From NCBI RefSeq assembly GCF_028009165.1, contig NC_079241.1, positions 1,054,001 through 1,118,000 of the forward strand: a stretch of 64,000 bases of DNA, in the 5' to 3' direction. Below, one piece after another: positions 51,825 to 63,770 of this stretch. Below the pieces are notes generated by a model that was given only the letters and a program-made list of their open reading frames with translations, ran no database searches and was not told where the DNA came from. This stretch comes from Akanthomyces muscarius (lineage: Eukaryota; Ascomycota; Sordariomycetes; Hypocreales; Cordycipitaceae). The position numbers and the translations under genes are program-made. Each line of letters begins with the position of its first letter. Positions within the stretch are counted from its first letter, which is position 1.

Positions 51825-53392
51825 ATGAGCCTACCAGCAGACTTCCACCATCTTCCTGGCAAAGGTAAACTTCAACGACGCTCTAGCTCCCAATCCGATA
51901 TCTAACGAACGAACAGAGCGATCAGAAGCTTCGCCATCGATTGGGCCCAAGATGAGAATCAGCCGTGACGGCACGAAACTAGAGATGAAGAAACGTACGG
52001 AAAGCCTCTGGCTGCGTCCACTATCTTGGACGGAACAAAAACCACTCGAGAAGGGCAAGAGTCCTAGCAATGATGTCACGGGCGACTACACACTCTCAAT
52101 TACAGACGGACTGTCTGTTTATACAAAAGGTACAGCTGCCGCGACCGGGACGGCTCACCAACAACTAAAAAAAAATTCCTTAGGTTATCCATATCGCCTG
52201 TCGACATTACTTAAACTCGTCTTTCCCGTCCGCGCCATTGTCCATACGGTGCCACCAGTCCCTCCAGGCCAATCCAGGGTGCGATGGATTTGTGTATGAA
52301 GTCTTCGATTAATTAGTGGCTGTTTATCTCGTCGCTGATTTTTTACAGACTTGTGGGGAAGAGCTGTATGATGACTTTACTGAGGTGATAGAGGGCTCTT
52401 TGATTGGGTTGCAAGAACGATTACGCAACCAACCCAGGGCGGAATCGTCCACCGAGGTGCCGAGTACTGCTGCCAAAATTTTCCAAAGCTTGCGAGAATT
52501 CGCAAATTCCATAACACCGATGCTTCAGCGCACTGTTAGCCAGATGACTTCCTTGGTAAGACGACCGAATGGACTACCTCTCCATAACGACAACGATGCC
52601 GGACAAGCTGCGCAAGTCCAACAACCGCCGGGAACATCGTCAGCCGAACATTTTCCAATTATTCTCCTTTGCATCAGCACGGGTTCAAACAGTACCTGGC
52701 TCTTCCAGGAGCTTCTTCAAAATGTTCATGATGACTCTAGGTTTTTCCACTTTCTTCGGAGCCAGTATTCCAAACACCGCAGACGCCCGTCCTGGCTCTC
52801 CCTCAAAGGGGTCAGCAAGGTCTCTTTGACTCGGGTGAGTCTCCCCACCTCTGCACGCCCACAGCTGTATACCCGAATCATTTCACTAATAGACATGTAG
52901 TTTCGAGTCGACGAGAACCATTTTGCAGATGTACATCACCACGATAGCCTTTGCAGCAACAACTGCTCATGTCTTCCCCCATTGGAAAAGGTGCAGGCAA
53001 AGGAGTATCGCTGCAGCCCGGCGCCCGAGATCGACCTTGGCTACTTTCCCCCGATCGGGGCAAATGCTCTGACGCACTACTTTCAAAGGCCACACGCGTT
53101 CAACACGGCACAGAAAACTATATTCAACCAGGTCCCCAAGCGAGGACAGGGTGTGTTGAGCATCGGCGCAGACGAATGGCAGCTAGGATGGGGTATACAT
53201 ATCGCCGAGGGCTGGCACTGGCGATGGATATACTTTATTATCGTGGTCCCTCTGCTTCTTGGAGGCTTCATTTTCGGTATTACATGGTCTGTTACAAAGG
53301 GCGATATTCAGTCCGCATTTGCCATTGCCGCTTCGTGGATGGCTCTGGCACCCGTATTACTAGGCTACATTGCCGTCCGTGACTTGGATTAA
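51825..53392 (+). CDS. Fungal protein of unknown function with C-terminal two-helix membrane anchor
   Basis: Spliced model of 441 aa: exons 51825-51864, 51917-52129, 52184-52278, 52349-52834 and 52901-53392, all junctions in frame. It is mostly soluble up to residue about 360, with FRVDENHF, Cys-rich HHDSLCSNNCSCLPP and YRCSPAPEI followed by PPIG, VPKRG and WGIHIAEGWHW. Two hydrophobic helices follow: IYFIIVVPLLLGGFIFGITW, and a segment ending VLLGYIAVRD. I recall this C-terminal pattern from uncharacterised large fungal proteins, but no function is known to me. It lies 160 bp downstream of the SesA-like gene in the same orientation, so the two may form a signalling pair. The most 5' exons are the least certain. 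Confidence 0.65.
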
Positions 53393-53971
53393 TGCAATGC
53401 AAGACCTGGATTTTCCATTGAAGACCTCTTTCGTATTGTTTCGAGAGAGAAAAACCTCATTTTGGCGCCACAGAGCCACATGGAATGCTTTTTAGCCGAT
53501 CGTACAGTCCCTATCAATATTCGTATCATCAATGTGACGTACTTTTTATTCAGCAATTAGCCCGGCAAGTCCCAGGCATGCGCCTGTTTCCAGCAGTTAA
53601 TGAGCCTCAACAAACGGCATCGATCAAATTGCTGATAGGTTTGCGCTGTCTACATTCAGCCGTAAATCTTATAAGAATAACGGCCTCAAGTTTCCTTTGC
53701 ACGTAAATTGCCCTGATGTTTGTTCAAGCACCGTGAAGATGCTCGCTGTGGCGCATCGCTAGTCCAGGCAGAAGCTCCCATCCCCACCTATCGCAGTACA
53801 GCTTCACCACGCGCTAACTACCACCCTCAAAGCTGAAAGCTCCAGACGAGTCAGCACGGTTTTACCCATTGCGGCGTCACAAGTCTATAAAGCCACCCCA
53901 AACCACCGTTTCCAGAGTCGCATACCATCACCACACATCACATTCCCGCTCTCAAGACTCCAAGCCCTAAA
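53393..53971. other. Intergenic region
   Basis: 579 bp with no recognised element; it includes the promoter of the small VOC gene. Confidence 0.4.
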
Positions 53972-54367
53972 ATGACCGACGTCAACCCCCTCCGCACCGT
54001 CGCCGCCATCTCCCTCTTCACCGAGGACCTCGCCGCGTCCAAGGACTTTTACACGCGCGTGTTTGGCGCCTCTGTGCTCTTCGAGGACGCCGAGTCGTGC
54101 TCGGTGCGCTTCAACAACGTCATCCTGAACCTGCTGCTCAGCAGCGCCGCCGGGGAGCTCGTCGGCGAGCAGTTCGTCGCGGGGCGGGACGCCGGCAACC
54201 GCTGCCAGCTCTCGGTCTGGGTCGCCGACGTCGACGCAGAGATTGCGCAGCTCAAGGCCAAGGGCGTCGAGATCCTGCTCGGGCCGGAGACGAAGCCGTG
54301 GGGGAAGCGCATCGCGTCGTTTCAGGACCCGGCGGGCCACAGCTGGGAGGTTGCGCAGGACGTGTAG
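53972..54367 (+). CDS. Small VOC / glyoxalase-family protein
   Basis: Intronless, 131 aa, one VOC unit of two beta-alpha-beta-beta-beta modules: residues 7-60 (AISLFTEDLAASKDFYTRVFG) and 78-131 (LSVWVADVDAEIAQLKAKGVEIL ... SFQDPAGHSWEVAQ). The Glu of the last strand is present, but the first-strand metal His is replaced (AISLFT), so a metal-dependent reaction is doubtful. It resembles the many bacterial-type glyoxalase/bleomycin-resistance-like proteins. GC content is distinctly high (GC-rich third positions) compared with the flanks. The function is unassigned. Confidence 0.85.
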   Translation: MTDVNPLRTVAAISLFTEDLAASKDFYTRVFGASVLFEDAESCSVRFNNVILNLLLSSAAGELVGEQFVAGRDAGNRCQLSVWVADVDAEIAQLKAKGVEILLGPETKPWGKRIASFQDPAGHSWEVAQDV

Positions 54368-55039
54368 ATGGATGGCATCCAAAGTTTAAAGTGAAGACAG
54401 AATCGAGGGGTACCAAAGTGCGCTGTCGCCGCGGGGCTGCAACAGCAATGTGTTGTTTTCTGGTTCAAGCACACGCGATTCTTTTATCAGACAAGAAAAC
54501 GTCTTCATACACAAAACATTCAAGATTTCATCAGGTGCCAATTAGGGATTCAGGAAAAGACGCGCACCGTCCTTTCATGTTTCGTTATGTAGCAATAAGC
54601 CTCCTCCATTAGGTGGGCATCTGTTCCCTTTTCCTGTAAAGCAACCCCCCTACTCCCGTCGTCGTACCCGCGCCCATTAAAACCGAGGGCGTTGTGTATC
54701 CAAGAAGACAAATAGCTCGTACTCGCATGGTCGCATAGACAGCGGCTCGAGGGTATCTTGCGCATATAATCCCCATTAAGTAGAAAAAAGAATTTGAAAA
54801 AAAAAGCAGTCCAAGGCGGCGTTCAAGAAACAGTTTCAACTCCTTGTCGACCCAACTGACCATGTACAATCATTAAGTAGTTAGGTACAGGCGCGCAAGC
54901 TGCGATTGCGACCGGGAGGCACAGCGTCTGCTCTGCCTACCTGATGCGACCGCGCATCAGGGCAAACGACATTGGCAATGCGTCCCGCGATCCCAGCTGT
55001 CGCGTTCTTTGCGGTTGGGAGTAAAAGGTGTCGCATTCT
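54368..55039. other. Convergent 3' gap
   Basis: 672 bp between the small VOC gene and the second MARVEL gene; AT-rich runs near 54790; no gene seen. Confidence 0.4.
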
Positions 55040-55551
55040 TTAGACGCGCGATCCGCCGCGCGAGGCCAGACCCTCAATGACAGCCAGAGCGGTGGCAATG
55101 GCCCAGATGAAGAAGCCAAAGGCGGTGGCGGCCTGGGCGACCTGGCAGCTGTGGACGCCGTGGCAGTGGATGGGGATCTTGGCGGCAATGGCGATGGAGC
55201 CGGCGAACCAGAACATGGCGGTGATGGCGAGCAGGGCGAGGCCGACGATGCCGTGGTAGAGGCTGGAGAAGGCGCGCTTGACGAGGCCAGTGTAGACGAT
55301 GACGATGAGGGTCCAGAGCGAGTTGAACAGCATAAAGTTGAAGCGGGATTCGTGGCCGTGGGAGATGCTGACGACTGTGAGGTGCGCGGGCGCGCGTTAG
55401 CTGCTTTGTTCCGTCGCGGTGCGATGCGATGCGATTGATGCGCGATTGGAGGCGCGCGCGCAGAGGGTTACGTACGGTAAGCAGTCAGGCCCAGCTCGAT
55501 GATGAGAAACAGGACCAGGACGGCGTGGACAATGGTGGAGATGCCTTCCAT
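55040..55551 (-). CDS. MARVEL-domain integral membrane protein
   Basis: Spliced model of 136 aa: exon 55551-55476, intron 55475-55375, exon 55374-55040. Four hydrophobic helices: IVHAVLVLFLIIELGLTAY, LFNSLWTLIVIVYTGL, GLALLAITAMFWFAGSIAIAA and AATAFGFFIWAIATALAVIEG. There is a Cys-bearing loop (HCHGVHSCQ) before helix 4, and VSISHGHESRFNFMLFNSLW is the typical fungal MARVEL segment. Intron position after helix 1 is common in this family. The protein is expected at the plasma membrane or vesicles; the role is unknown. It is a distant relative of the 21-kb gene, which has a long His-rich tail. Confidence 0.82.
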
Positions 55552-57939
55552 CGCGACGGTGTTTTTGGGGTGTTGTTTCTTTGGTGGATGAGGCTCAGGA
55601 TGCTATTCGGAGTTGGAGAGCGAGTGTTGCACGAAAAACACGGGTGCAAGGGAGAGGAAAGGGTTTCGGTGAGAGGAAGCTGTACTGGTAATTCTATGTA
55701 GGACAACAAACGCAAGGTAGGGGGGGGGGGGGGGATGAGGGAGAACTTAGGTAGACACGACCTGGACGACTGGACTGGACTGGACTGGAATGGGTTGCAG
55801 CCGGGCCGGCGCTGGGCTGACGCAAGGATGCGAAGCAGGTTTTTTATTTTCCATATTTTTTTAGCGCCCTGGAGCTCTCACTTTCCGGCTCCGGCAGCCC
55901 CTAATTAGCTTTCCCTAGGGGGCACAGAGGGGGGGCCGCAGTGCCTGTTGGAGCTGGAGCTTTCCCGCAAAGTGGAGAGCTAGAGTAGGCGCTAAACAGC
56001 TCTGCGCCCGATGCGTGAGCCTTGGAAAAGCAAAGAAGGTGGTGCACCATTTCATTTGCGCGTTTTCGTGCGCAAGTCATTCAAATGCAATTGATAATAA
56101 TTCGCATCCGTGGCTGGCAATTGTTTTTATCTATTTATAAATAAAAAAAGAAAGAAAAAAAAAAACCTGACATGTTGCCGGTGCATCGTCGCAGCCGGTG
56201 TTGCACGGCTCGCAATGGGCCGGTTCTGCTTCATCAGCTCAGCACGCGAACCGAGCCGTGCGATTTCTCAAACCGGAGCAATGATTGACGTCACTCTTGC
56301 TTCTTTTCTTCCCTCTCTCTCTCCGAGGTGCCAGGCCAGTGGGTCACGCTATTCGCAGCTAGCCTCTAGCCTCTGTGGGCGCTGGCTCTCTTTTGTTAAT
56401 TCCCGTCCATTGAGCCTGAACGCCTGCTTCAAGACCTGCGACGTGCATTTGTTTGTCAATTCCATGAGCGCTTACCATGCAGTGAATACGGACTTGCAGC
56501 GTTCGTGCCGTTGTTTCGAGATGGTGCAGCGATCTGGCCCAGTCCCCCTACACCCACCTCGAAACAAAGCAAAGTTTCCGCTTCTCGCCCTTTTTTTTTT
56601 TTTCTTTCACGGCGAGCTTAATGCCGGCTTCGCCCACTCTCAAAATCAACTAGCCCTGCGACAAATCGTAAGCCCAAGCTTACCCTTTGGGTGTGTGGTT
56701 CTTCCCATCACCGGGAGCAGACCGAGCCACAAGGCCACGCGCGATTCCTTCCCGATTCGCCCATCTCTGGCACACACATGCTCCCAAAGGCACGCAGGGT
56801 CCGGCTCGCTTGCAACAGCACAAGTGCATTAAGCCGATTTACAACACTTGGGCAGCGATTGAATCTAGTTGCTCTGCCCTGCCCACACCTCTCTACCCGC
56901 AACACGTGCTGCACCTCCTCTGGTCAACTTGCCGCCTGCTGGCTTGGCAGGTTGCACCACCGATTGACATGAGCCTGTCGAGTTTCTTCAAAACCCCCGG
57001 CTGTGGCTGACGATGACGTTGCCCAAATTCTCACCCCCCGGCACCGCCCATTGGTGAGGTCATGCCCAGCAAAAAGTGGCTTAGCGTTTTTACCTCTCTC
57101 TGGTGCAGGGGTTTCCCGCCCACGGCCTATCCGGAGCCTGCGGATCAGAGGCCAAGCCCATTAATCAATCGGGGGCGGGCAATCGTCGTAGTCGCTAAAC
57201 TGGACTCGTTTTCGCATTAGATTTGCAGCTTGGGCTAACGTTACGACTTTGCGGCAACTCCCGTGCACGTACGGATTACTTCAGCGGAAAATGGGATCCC
57301 AACGACCCCCACAACGGGAGTAGCAAAACAAATACGCCGATGGCTACGCTGTCAGTGGCGAGAAAAAGAAAGAAATGCATGAGGCGCGCTCGTCATGTGG
57401 GTTTGCTCTGGTCCTCAACAAGAAGATGAAGAGTTATTGATTCACCAATTTTCAATTTCCTTGCTCACTAGGTTCCTTGCCAGCCCAGAGTCCGTGGCAT
57501 AAGCACTTGCAGAGCTCTCCGCCCAGTGACAAGGGGCACCGAGGCGCCAAAGAGACACGCCGTCTAGTAAACGTAGTGACTTATTATATCTTCCATCTTT
57601 TGTTATAATATCCTCTCTTTTAGTAATTCTTCCATCGTCTTCTACTTTTTCCACTTCTCTTCTCTTATTCTTACATTTTCTTTCTTTTGTTTTCGTTCTC
57701 TTTTTTTCCCGCTCTTCTTATTCTCCCTACGTCTCTACGCTCTCCCACTTTTCCTGTCCTTCTTGTTTTTCAGACACCATGGGTCCCTGCCGAACGTTTG
57801 CAGGCTCATTCATACAAACAGCAACCTCGGCCTCGTGCTCAGGCCGGAACATTAAATTCCTTTTAGGATAGTACTTCAAAGTAACAGGCATTGTGCGCTT
57901 GTGTGAATGCGTGCATGTGCGTGTTTGCGTGCGTGCGTC

Positions 57940-57980
<41 letters not shown>

Positions 57981-58653
57981 ATAAACCAGCAACATGTCTA
58001 CAGTACGTTTGTTTACATGGCCTCACGATTGTCACCCATCTACACTCTTGAGTCGGCAAGAGCGCAGCTAGCGACCATGCATCCTTGGTAGGCTGCGTTA
58101 CTTTGGTGAGTATCTTGCCGTCTCTGGGGGCGTCGACCTCGTTGGCCTGGTCAGTAGCGCCAGAGACGCCGTATGTCGTACACCGGCCTGGCACATTGGG
58201 GGGCCGCAGATATCCAGTCGCATGGGTGTTTTAAGAGGAGAGATAACTATAGCACAAAGCTAAATGGAAGAAGAAAAGAGAGAAGCCAGACTGCGGTTGG
58301 GTTCTGTTCCAGTCCAGCGCAGCAGCTCCGGGGCTCATGCTGTTGGTCGGCTTCGCCGCATTACACAAGTACTGACTAGTACCCAAACGCCACCTATATA
58401 TCTAGCTCAATACCGTAGTACATGTCTGCTTTTGTGCGTATCTACTTTGGCGTGTATCTACCATGTTACGAACCCATCTACCCACGTGCCCACCGGGGGT
58501 AGACAACTTAGCCTAACGGCCATCACGAAAAGAGGGCGAAAAAAAAAAGTTAACTGTTGTCTTTACAATCCCTGCATAAAAGTACTGCAATATAGAAATG
58601 AATATTCCCACCAACATAAATCAACCTACTACACCTTCATCGTCCCTTTCGCC
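55552..58653. other. 3.1-kb intergenic region with simple repeats
   Basis: A 15-G run lies at 55720-55734, a CTGGA tandem near 55770, polypyrimidine tracts near 57580-57720 and a (TG)n repeat at 57941-57976. No open frame here resembles a protein family. It may hold long 5' leaders or a non-coding transcript. Confidence 0.45.
57941..57976. repeat. (TG)n microsatellite
   Basis: About 18 uninterrupted TG units, preceded by degenerate GTGCGTGCG units. Confidence 0.95.
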
Positions 58654-60535
58654 ATGTCGACACCGTCCGTCCCCCCCACCACAAGCCTCGAACGCAAGCG
58701 CAGTCACTTGACCATTGCCGACGTCAAGGATGGCTACACTACACGGCCCTTGTCAAACCTGCTTTGGAATCAAGAGTTCTTGACGTGCTATGGCCCAAAC
58801 GGCTGCCATACCGTTTGTCTAGGAGATACCTTCAAAGACGGTCGGTATAAAGTTGTTCGCAAGCTGGGATATGACAACTCATCTACCGTCTGGCTCGCTC
58901 AAGACACCTCGTACGCCTTTTTTCGTCTTATCACTTTAATCCGTCCTGTTCGTCCTGTTTCTTAACGCTAGGCAGAACCGATACCTTGGTGGCACTCAAG
59001 ATACGCATAGCCCACGAGAGCGGCAGCACCTCGAGGCGTGAAGTCACGGCTCTCGAAACCCTGCACGCCAACAAGGCCACATCCAAACTCTTTCCCGTGC
59101 TTTACGACGACTTTGTCCATAATGGGCCCAATGGTGCCCATCGATGCATCGTCATGCAGGTTCTTGGTCCTTCGCTAAGACTAGTTATTGAAAGCTAATA
59201 CGATGAGCGCATCGACCCAAAGACTTGCTGCGGCTGGCGAGGCAGGTTCTCGAGGCCACGGCCACATTACACGAAGCCGGCTTTGCCCATGGAGGTACAT
59301 CAATCGCATTACGATTCTTTTTGCATCCTCCAATACCATTGCTCCCACCCCCTCCTTTTTTTCGTTCGATCACTGCATCAACATATGGAGCGATATCGTT
59401 AGAGAGGTGTTCGGGCTGGCTTCCACCATTTCAGACCTCGATACCAATAATATTGTCTTTTCCATTCGTAACATGGCAAAACTCTCCAACAAAGCATTCG
59501 TCAAAAAGCTCGGCAAGTTGGAAACGGCGGAGCTGCTACGTGCGGATGGATCGCCGCCAGACGACTACTTGCCGAAGCAGCTCGTCGGTGCTGCAGAGTG
59601 GGACGGCTGGATCGACGAGGACGAAGAGGACATCCGCCTCATCGATGCGGGCGAGTCATTTCGCGTCGGCGACCGGTTTCCGAGCAGTAAAGACCAAGGT
59701 GGTGTATTACGCCCACCCGAGACGCTTTTCGAGGAGACTTTTGACTATCGAGTTGACCTCTGGCGTGTTGGCGATGTTGTTAGTTTAATCTTGTCACCCT
59801 CTTGATATAGATAATGACTAATGCATAGGCCCGATGGACTTCTTTTTGCCAGATTTATTGCCTTCTTTATGCGTCATGTCCCTTTATGTATTTGGGTCAT
59901 GACTGCCATCTAGTCGACTCGATGATTGACCTCATTGGGGCGCTGCCGTCTGAATGGGAGCCACAGTGGCAGCAAATCCGCGAAGCCTCGGGCTGCCCTG
60001 TCGAATCTTGTAAGTGGCTCTCTTTCCTCTCTCTTCCCTTATCGTCTTTATACCTTTACTGCGTGTTTTTTCCTTCTTCTTCTTCTTCTTCTTCTTCTTC
60101 TTCTTCTTCTTCTTCTTCTTCTTCTTCTTCTTCTTCTTCTTCTTCTTCTTCTTCTTCTTCTTCTTCTTCTTCTTCTTCTTCTTTTTCTTCTTCTTCTTCT
60201 TCTTCTTCTTCTTCTTTCCCTTTTCTTGCGATGCTTGTTCTCCATCGAGAAAGTGATAGTTGATACGACTCTCAGCACGCGACGCCAACCCGACCACAAC
60301 AGAACTCGAGACAGACTTTAGGGAAAGAGTACCAGAGCCACAGCTCGCGGTGCTGCTCCCCGTCCTCCAGGGTCTCATGCGTTTCCGACCAGAGGACCGA
60401 ATCTCTGCACGCGACGCTCTTGCGCTCCTCGACCAGGGTAATAGCAAGGACGCGTCAGGCTCAAGTGGCGCAGACGAGTCGAGTAATGAAGCGGAGTTGA
60501 GTAGTGAGGAGGAGTCGAGCAGTGAAAGGGAGTGA
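58654..60535 (+). pseudogene. SRPK-like Ser/Thr protein kinase, disrupted
   Basis: Exons of a fungal SRPK-type kinase are clear: GDTFKDGRYKVVRKLGYDNSSTVWLA (Gly loop), VALKIR (catalytic Lys), VMQVLGPSL, ATATLHEAGFAHG followed after an intron by DLDTNNIVF (catalytic loop), PKQLVGAAEWDGWIDEDEEDIRLID, PPETLFEETFDYRVDLWRVGD and a C-terminal VLQGLMRFRPEDRISA. Two adjacent lesions break it: a TAA immediately after LRLVIES (near 59196) and a one-base loss near 59222 between IDPK and LLRLARQ. DFG reads DAG in the remnant. Some Pezizomycotina have large families of such kinases, many decayed. The alternative is a 39-nt micro-intron, which seems too short. The tail is Ser/Glu-rich. Confidence 0.75.
60073..60216. 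repeat. (TTC)n microsatellite inside a kinase intron
   Basis: About 48 TTC units with one T-rich interruption near 60181, within the intron 60010-60275 of the SRPK-like locus. It is a polypyrimidine tract upstream of the acceptor and is probably unstable in length. Confidence 0.95.
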
Positions 60536-60821
60536 AAATCGGAATCGGAGAAGACAAGCTGACTTTGGCGCTTAGTGTACCTGATTAGTTATAAGCGGTT
60601 TCTTTTTTCTTAATTTCTTAGATGAATATCTAAATAATTTCAGTGGCTATAGTCAAGAGCCAAGTCTATCTTTAGTTTGAAATCCGTCAACTCGGCCAAC
60701 TCGCCCTTGACCTCACACAAGCACACCGAGGAGCTCATGATATGCAAATCGCCACATGCCAGATTCCCAAGCCGATCCCAGGACAGCCAAACAAAACCGC
60801 CCAGGATTTCACATCGAGTAA

Positions 60822-62510
60822 TCACCAGTCGTTCACCACCACGCCCATCTCTAACCAGGCATCCGTCAGCCCCTCGCGGATCGCGTGCCCGACGGCGAAG
60901 CGTTCCGAAATCGCATCCAGGATGCGCAGCACCCGCGCGCGCTGGTCCCGGCTTGCCCACACCGAGCGCGCCCCCGCGATGCGCAGCGGGAACAGAAACA
61001 GCAGTGGCGACAGAGAGCTCCTCTCGAGTGCGTGCTCGGTGAGCGCCAGGATCGTCGCGACGTGCCCGTGCACCGTCTCTGCGTCAAACGTCGGCACTGC
61101 CAGCCCGAAGCGTGTCCAGTGGTGCATCTCATAGTCAAACTCGCCCGAGAGGTAGATGCTGATGGCAGCCCAGAAGAGCCTGGTCAGCAAGCTACACTCG
61201 TCCTCGGTGTTGACGGGGGATGCGTCACGGCGGCTCTCCGCCACCTGCTCATCCGCCAGGTGGGCTTTGTGCCATGCATTTAGCGCCTCTCGCAGTGCCA
61301 TGCCCGTGCTGGCAATATCGCGCGCATCATCCGGTATGCCCTGGCTGGGGTTGTCGTCCTCGGCGTTGCAAAAGCGGTTTGCTCTGCGTCCCCTTCGTTA
61401 GCATCCTCCCGTCCGTACAAGATTGATCTGCGCACCTATATCGTAAGTCTGGACAGAGCAGCATGATATCGACCAGCGAGTCCAGCGGCCGCCACTCCTC
61501 TGAGAGGCCACCGTCGGACCATAGCCTCTGCGACGCCTTCCTCCACTCGGGCTGCGTCAGGAATGACCGGTCGTTGAACACAATTGTCCGGCACACCTCA
61601 AACATCTTGGCCTGTTGAAAGATGCGCGCTCCCGTCGCCGTGTCGCAGATGGACGGTCCCGATGCCGCCAATCCCTTGGCAGTCCCGTGCACCATGTGCT
61701 GGAGCCATCCCATTCCGCTGTTGTCTGACATGAGCTGGCCTCGCTGGTAAGCATATGATCAGAACCCATCGCAAGTCAACGACCTACCTCAAACATGCCG
61801 AGAAACAGCGTCGTCCATAGAAGTGCCGTTCGATTCGAATCAGACATGCCATTCTGCTGTCTGTCAAGACTTTTTCGCAGTCCGATAACGGCTTGCGAAT
61901 ACAAAACATAGCTCGTATAAGCGTCACCTGCATGACGGCTTTGGCAAGGCGAGCCCAGCTTGTACGCTTGAAGGGCACCCAGAGCACGTATCGAGTTGAG
62001 AAAATAGGGCAGCCTCTGCAGTTCACCCATCCGCTTCACATCATCTGTAAACAAGCGAGTCTTGCCGCTAAAGCTGTTGCGCTGCGCAAACACGTCAAAG
62101 TAATAAAAGTATCGCTCGTCGTCCATAGCGGGGCTCGCCCGGGGCGCGACCGGCCTCTGCCGGACAACCGACTTGGCCGCCGGGCTCCTATGCCTGCTGC
62201 TGTCGAGGATAATAATTGGCACGTCGGTGCTGGCGGCCACGTAGATGCATGACTTGCTGCTGCGGTTGCAGTTGGCACAAGGGTGCGCCCCCGAGCACTA
62301 CAGGTTGCTGTTAGCATTGATGGAAAGACGACACTCCACTCGCGACAACGGCGCCCGAATAGGAAGCTCCCCGGACCCATGGCGTTTTAGGTATCGAGAG
62401 CGTACCTTGAGATGGCTGGCTGCACAGCGTTGGCAGCGCGATCGCTTGCGTCTGCCGTCAAACGGACCCAGCATTGGGGGCTTCATGGCACAACTACCCT
62501 GCACTTTCAT
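60822..62510 (-). CDS. Zn2Cys6 fungal transcription factor (short type)
   Basis: Spliced model of 494 aa: exons 62510-62406, 62297-61788, 61743-61436 and 61383-60822, all in frame. The zinc cluster is split by intron 1 and restored by splicing: C26, C29, C36, C42, C45 and C52 (RCQRCAASHLKC then SGAHPCANCNRSSKSC). A basic, Arg/Ser-rich linker follows. The regulatory domain, about 380 aa, has helices such as YFLNSIRALGALQAYKLGS, TALLWTTLFLGMFE and LDSLVDIMLLCPDL, resembling the Fungal_trans_2-type module. No pathway gene adjoins it on the left except the broken kinase. The target is unknown. Confidence 0.85.
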
Positions 62511-63770
62511 GCGGATGCGGGGAGTAACTGGTATTGCGAGACTTTGTGCCGGTATTCAAATAAAACTGAGTCTCTGGTTAGCAATCCGTAGCATCAGGAT
62601 TTCAGCTCTATCTCGTAGCAATATCACCGGCTGCAGGACACTAGTTGCGATGGAGATCGTCCTCTCAGGGCTGAATCCGAGCAATTCTCTGTGAACGCGC
62701 GGCCGAGTATTGTCTCCCGATCAAAGCTCTCGCATAGAGCAAAATCTAGACAAACATGATGAATATGTGCAGCGTCCACGGCAGTCGTCGGCAGGCGGCC
62801 ATCGGGCAAAAGGGCGAAAGGGGATAAAGGCTGTGCTATATTTACCTATTCAGCCGCAATGGAGTCTGACGATGCTCGCAGGGTCGGTGTTTTGTGGTGC
62901 AAGTTGGCCGTGCCCCCACCGGAACTGAGGATGCAGCGCCGCTTTTTCAGCACGGCCGGCCTGACTATTGTCTGTTGAGCAGAAAATTATGAAGAAATGT
63001 CAAAAAAAAAAAAGACAAGAAGAAGAGATGGAATCAAATTAAAAATTCGCAATGGCCCGCGATTTGTTCGTGTCGCCAGCGGATTGCCTAACTATTACAC
63101 GACAGCAACAACGTCCACGATCTTGTCGCCCGCTAATGCTGAGTCTAATAACCCACTAACTTGCAGCTCACAGGAGCTTCCGTCGGGGAAAGTGGCCGAG
63201 CGCCCGCGATTATATCATGCGAGCAAACCCTCACATAATTGAGATCTATGAGAGCAAACCATGACGTACTAGTAAGTCAGAGTCTCTCACATGTAGCTTG
63301 CTATTCTCTACCAGTAAGTTTTGCTGTTACTGTTACGGACTGGGCGAACTGTCTATGGCCGCAAAGTGGCACGCTAAAACACCCAGTTTAGCCTAGTCTG
63401 ATACTCTGTATTCTCTTGGCGTTCGTGGGCGAACCGAAAAGGGAAACTACCTCGCGGTGCGGAGACTCGGAGCGGCCTACCGCAATGAGGGCCGCGACAG
63501 CCCAACATGTAACATATATCCTCTGTGGATTAAACATGGGATCAAGGTGGCTCATTTCATTCAGCTGAACTCTGCTGTTCCACTACATGGGCAAGTTTTG
63601 GGCCATGCCGCGTGAATACTGTCATTTCGAGATGCTGCTTCGTAAGCTCTTGGTTTTGGTCCACCACTGCTGCAAGGCTGCGAATCTATAAAACTGCAGC
63701 AGTCCGCATACCTGCCACCTTCCTTGATAGAACCAGTATTCACTCCAAAGCTCTTCAAACAATTCTCACC
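62511..63770. other. 1.26-kb divergent intergenic region
   Basis: Between the Zn2Cys6 regulator and the PAF-acetylhydrolase-like gene; only short frames and an A-run near 63001. Confidence 0.4.

Noticed and set aside
57727..58194. 155-codon minus-strand frame with a His-Thr repeat
   Set aside because: The repeat is simply the (TG)n microsatellite; there is no other coding evidence.
59170..59225. A 39-nt intron (GTTATT...CAAAG) that would rescue the SRPK-like frame
   Set aside because: Shorter than the other introns in this window (52 nt and up), and it would delete the conserved YDERIDPK segment; pseudogene is preferred.
59886..60447. Open frames encoding long poly-Ser, poly-Leu, poly-Phe or poly-Lys
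   Set aside because: They are translations of the intronic (TTC)n microsatellite in different frames, not proteins.
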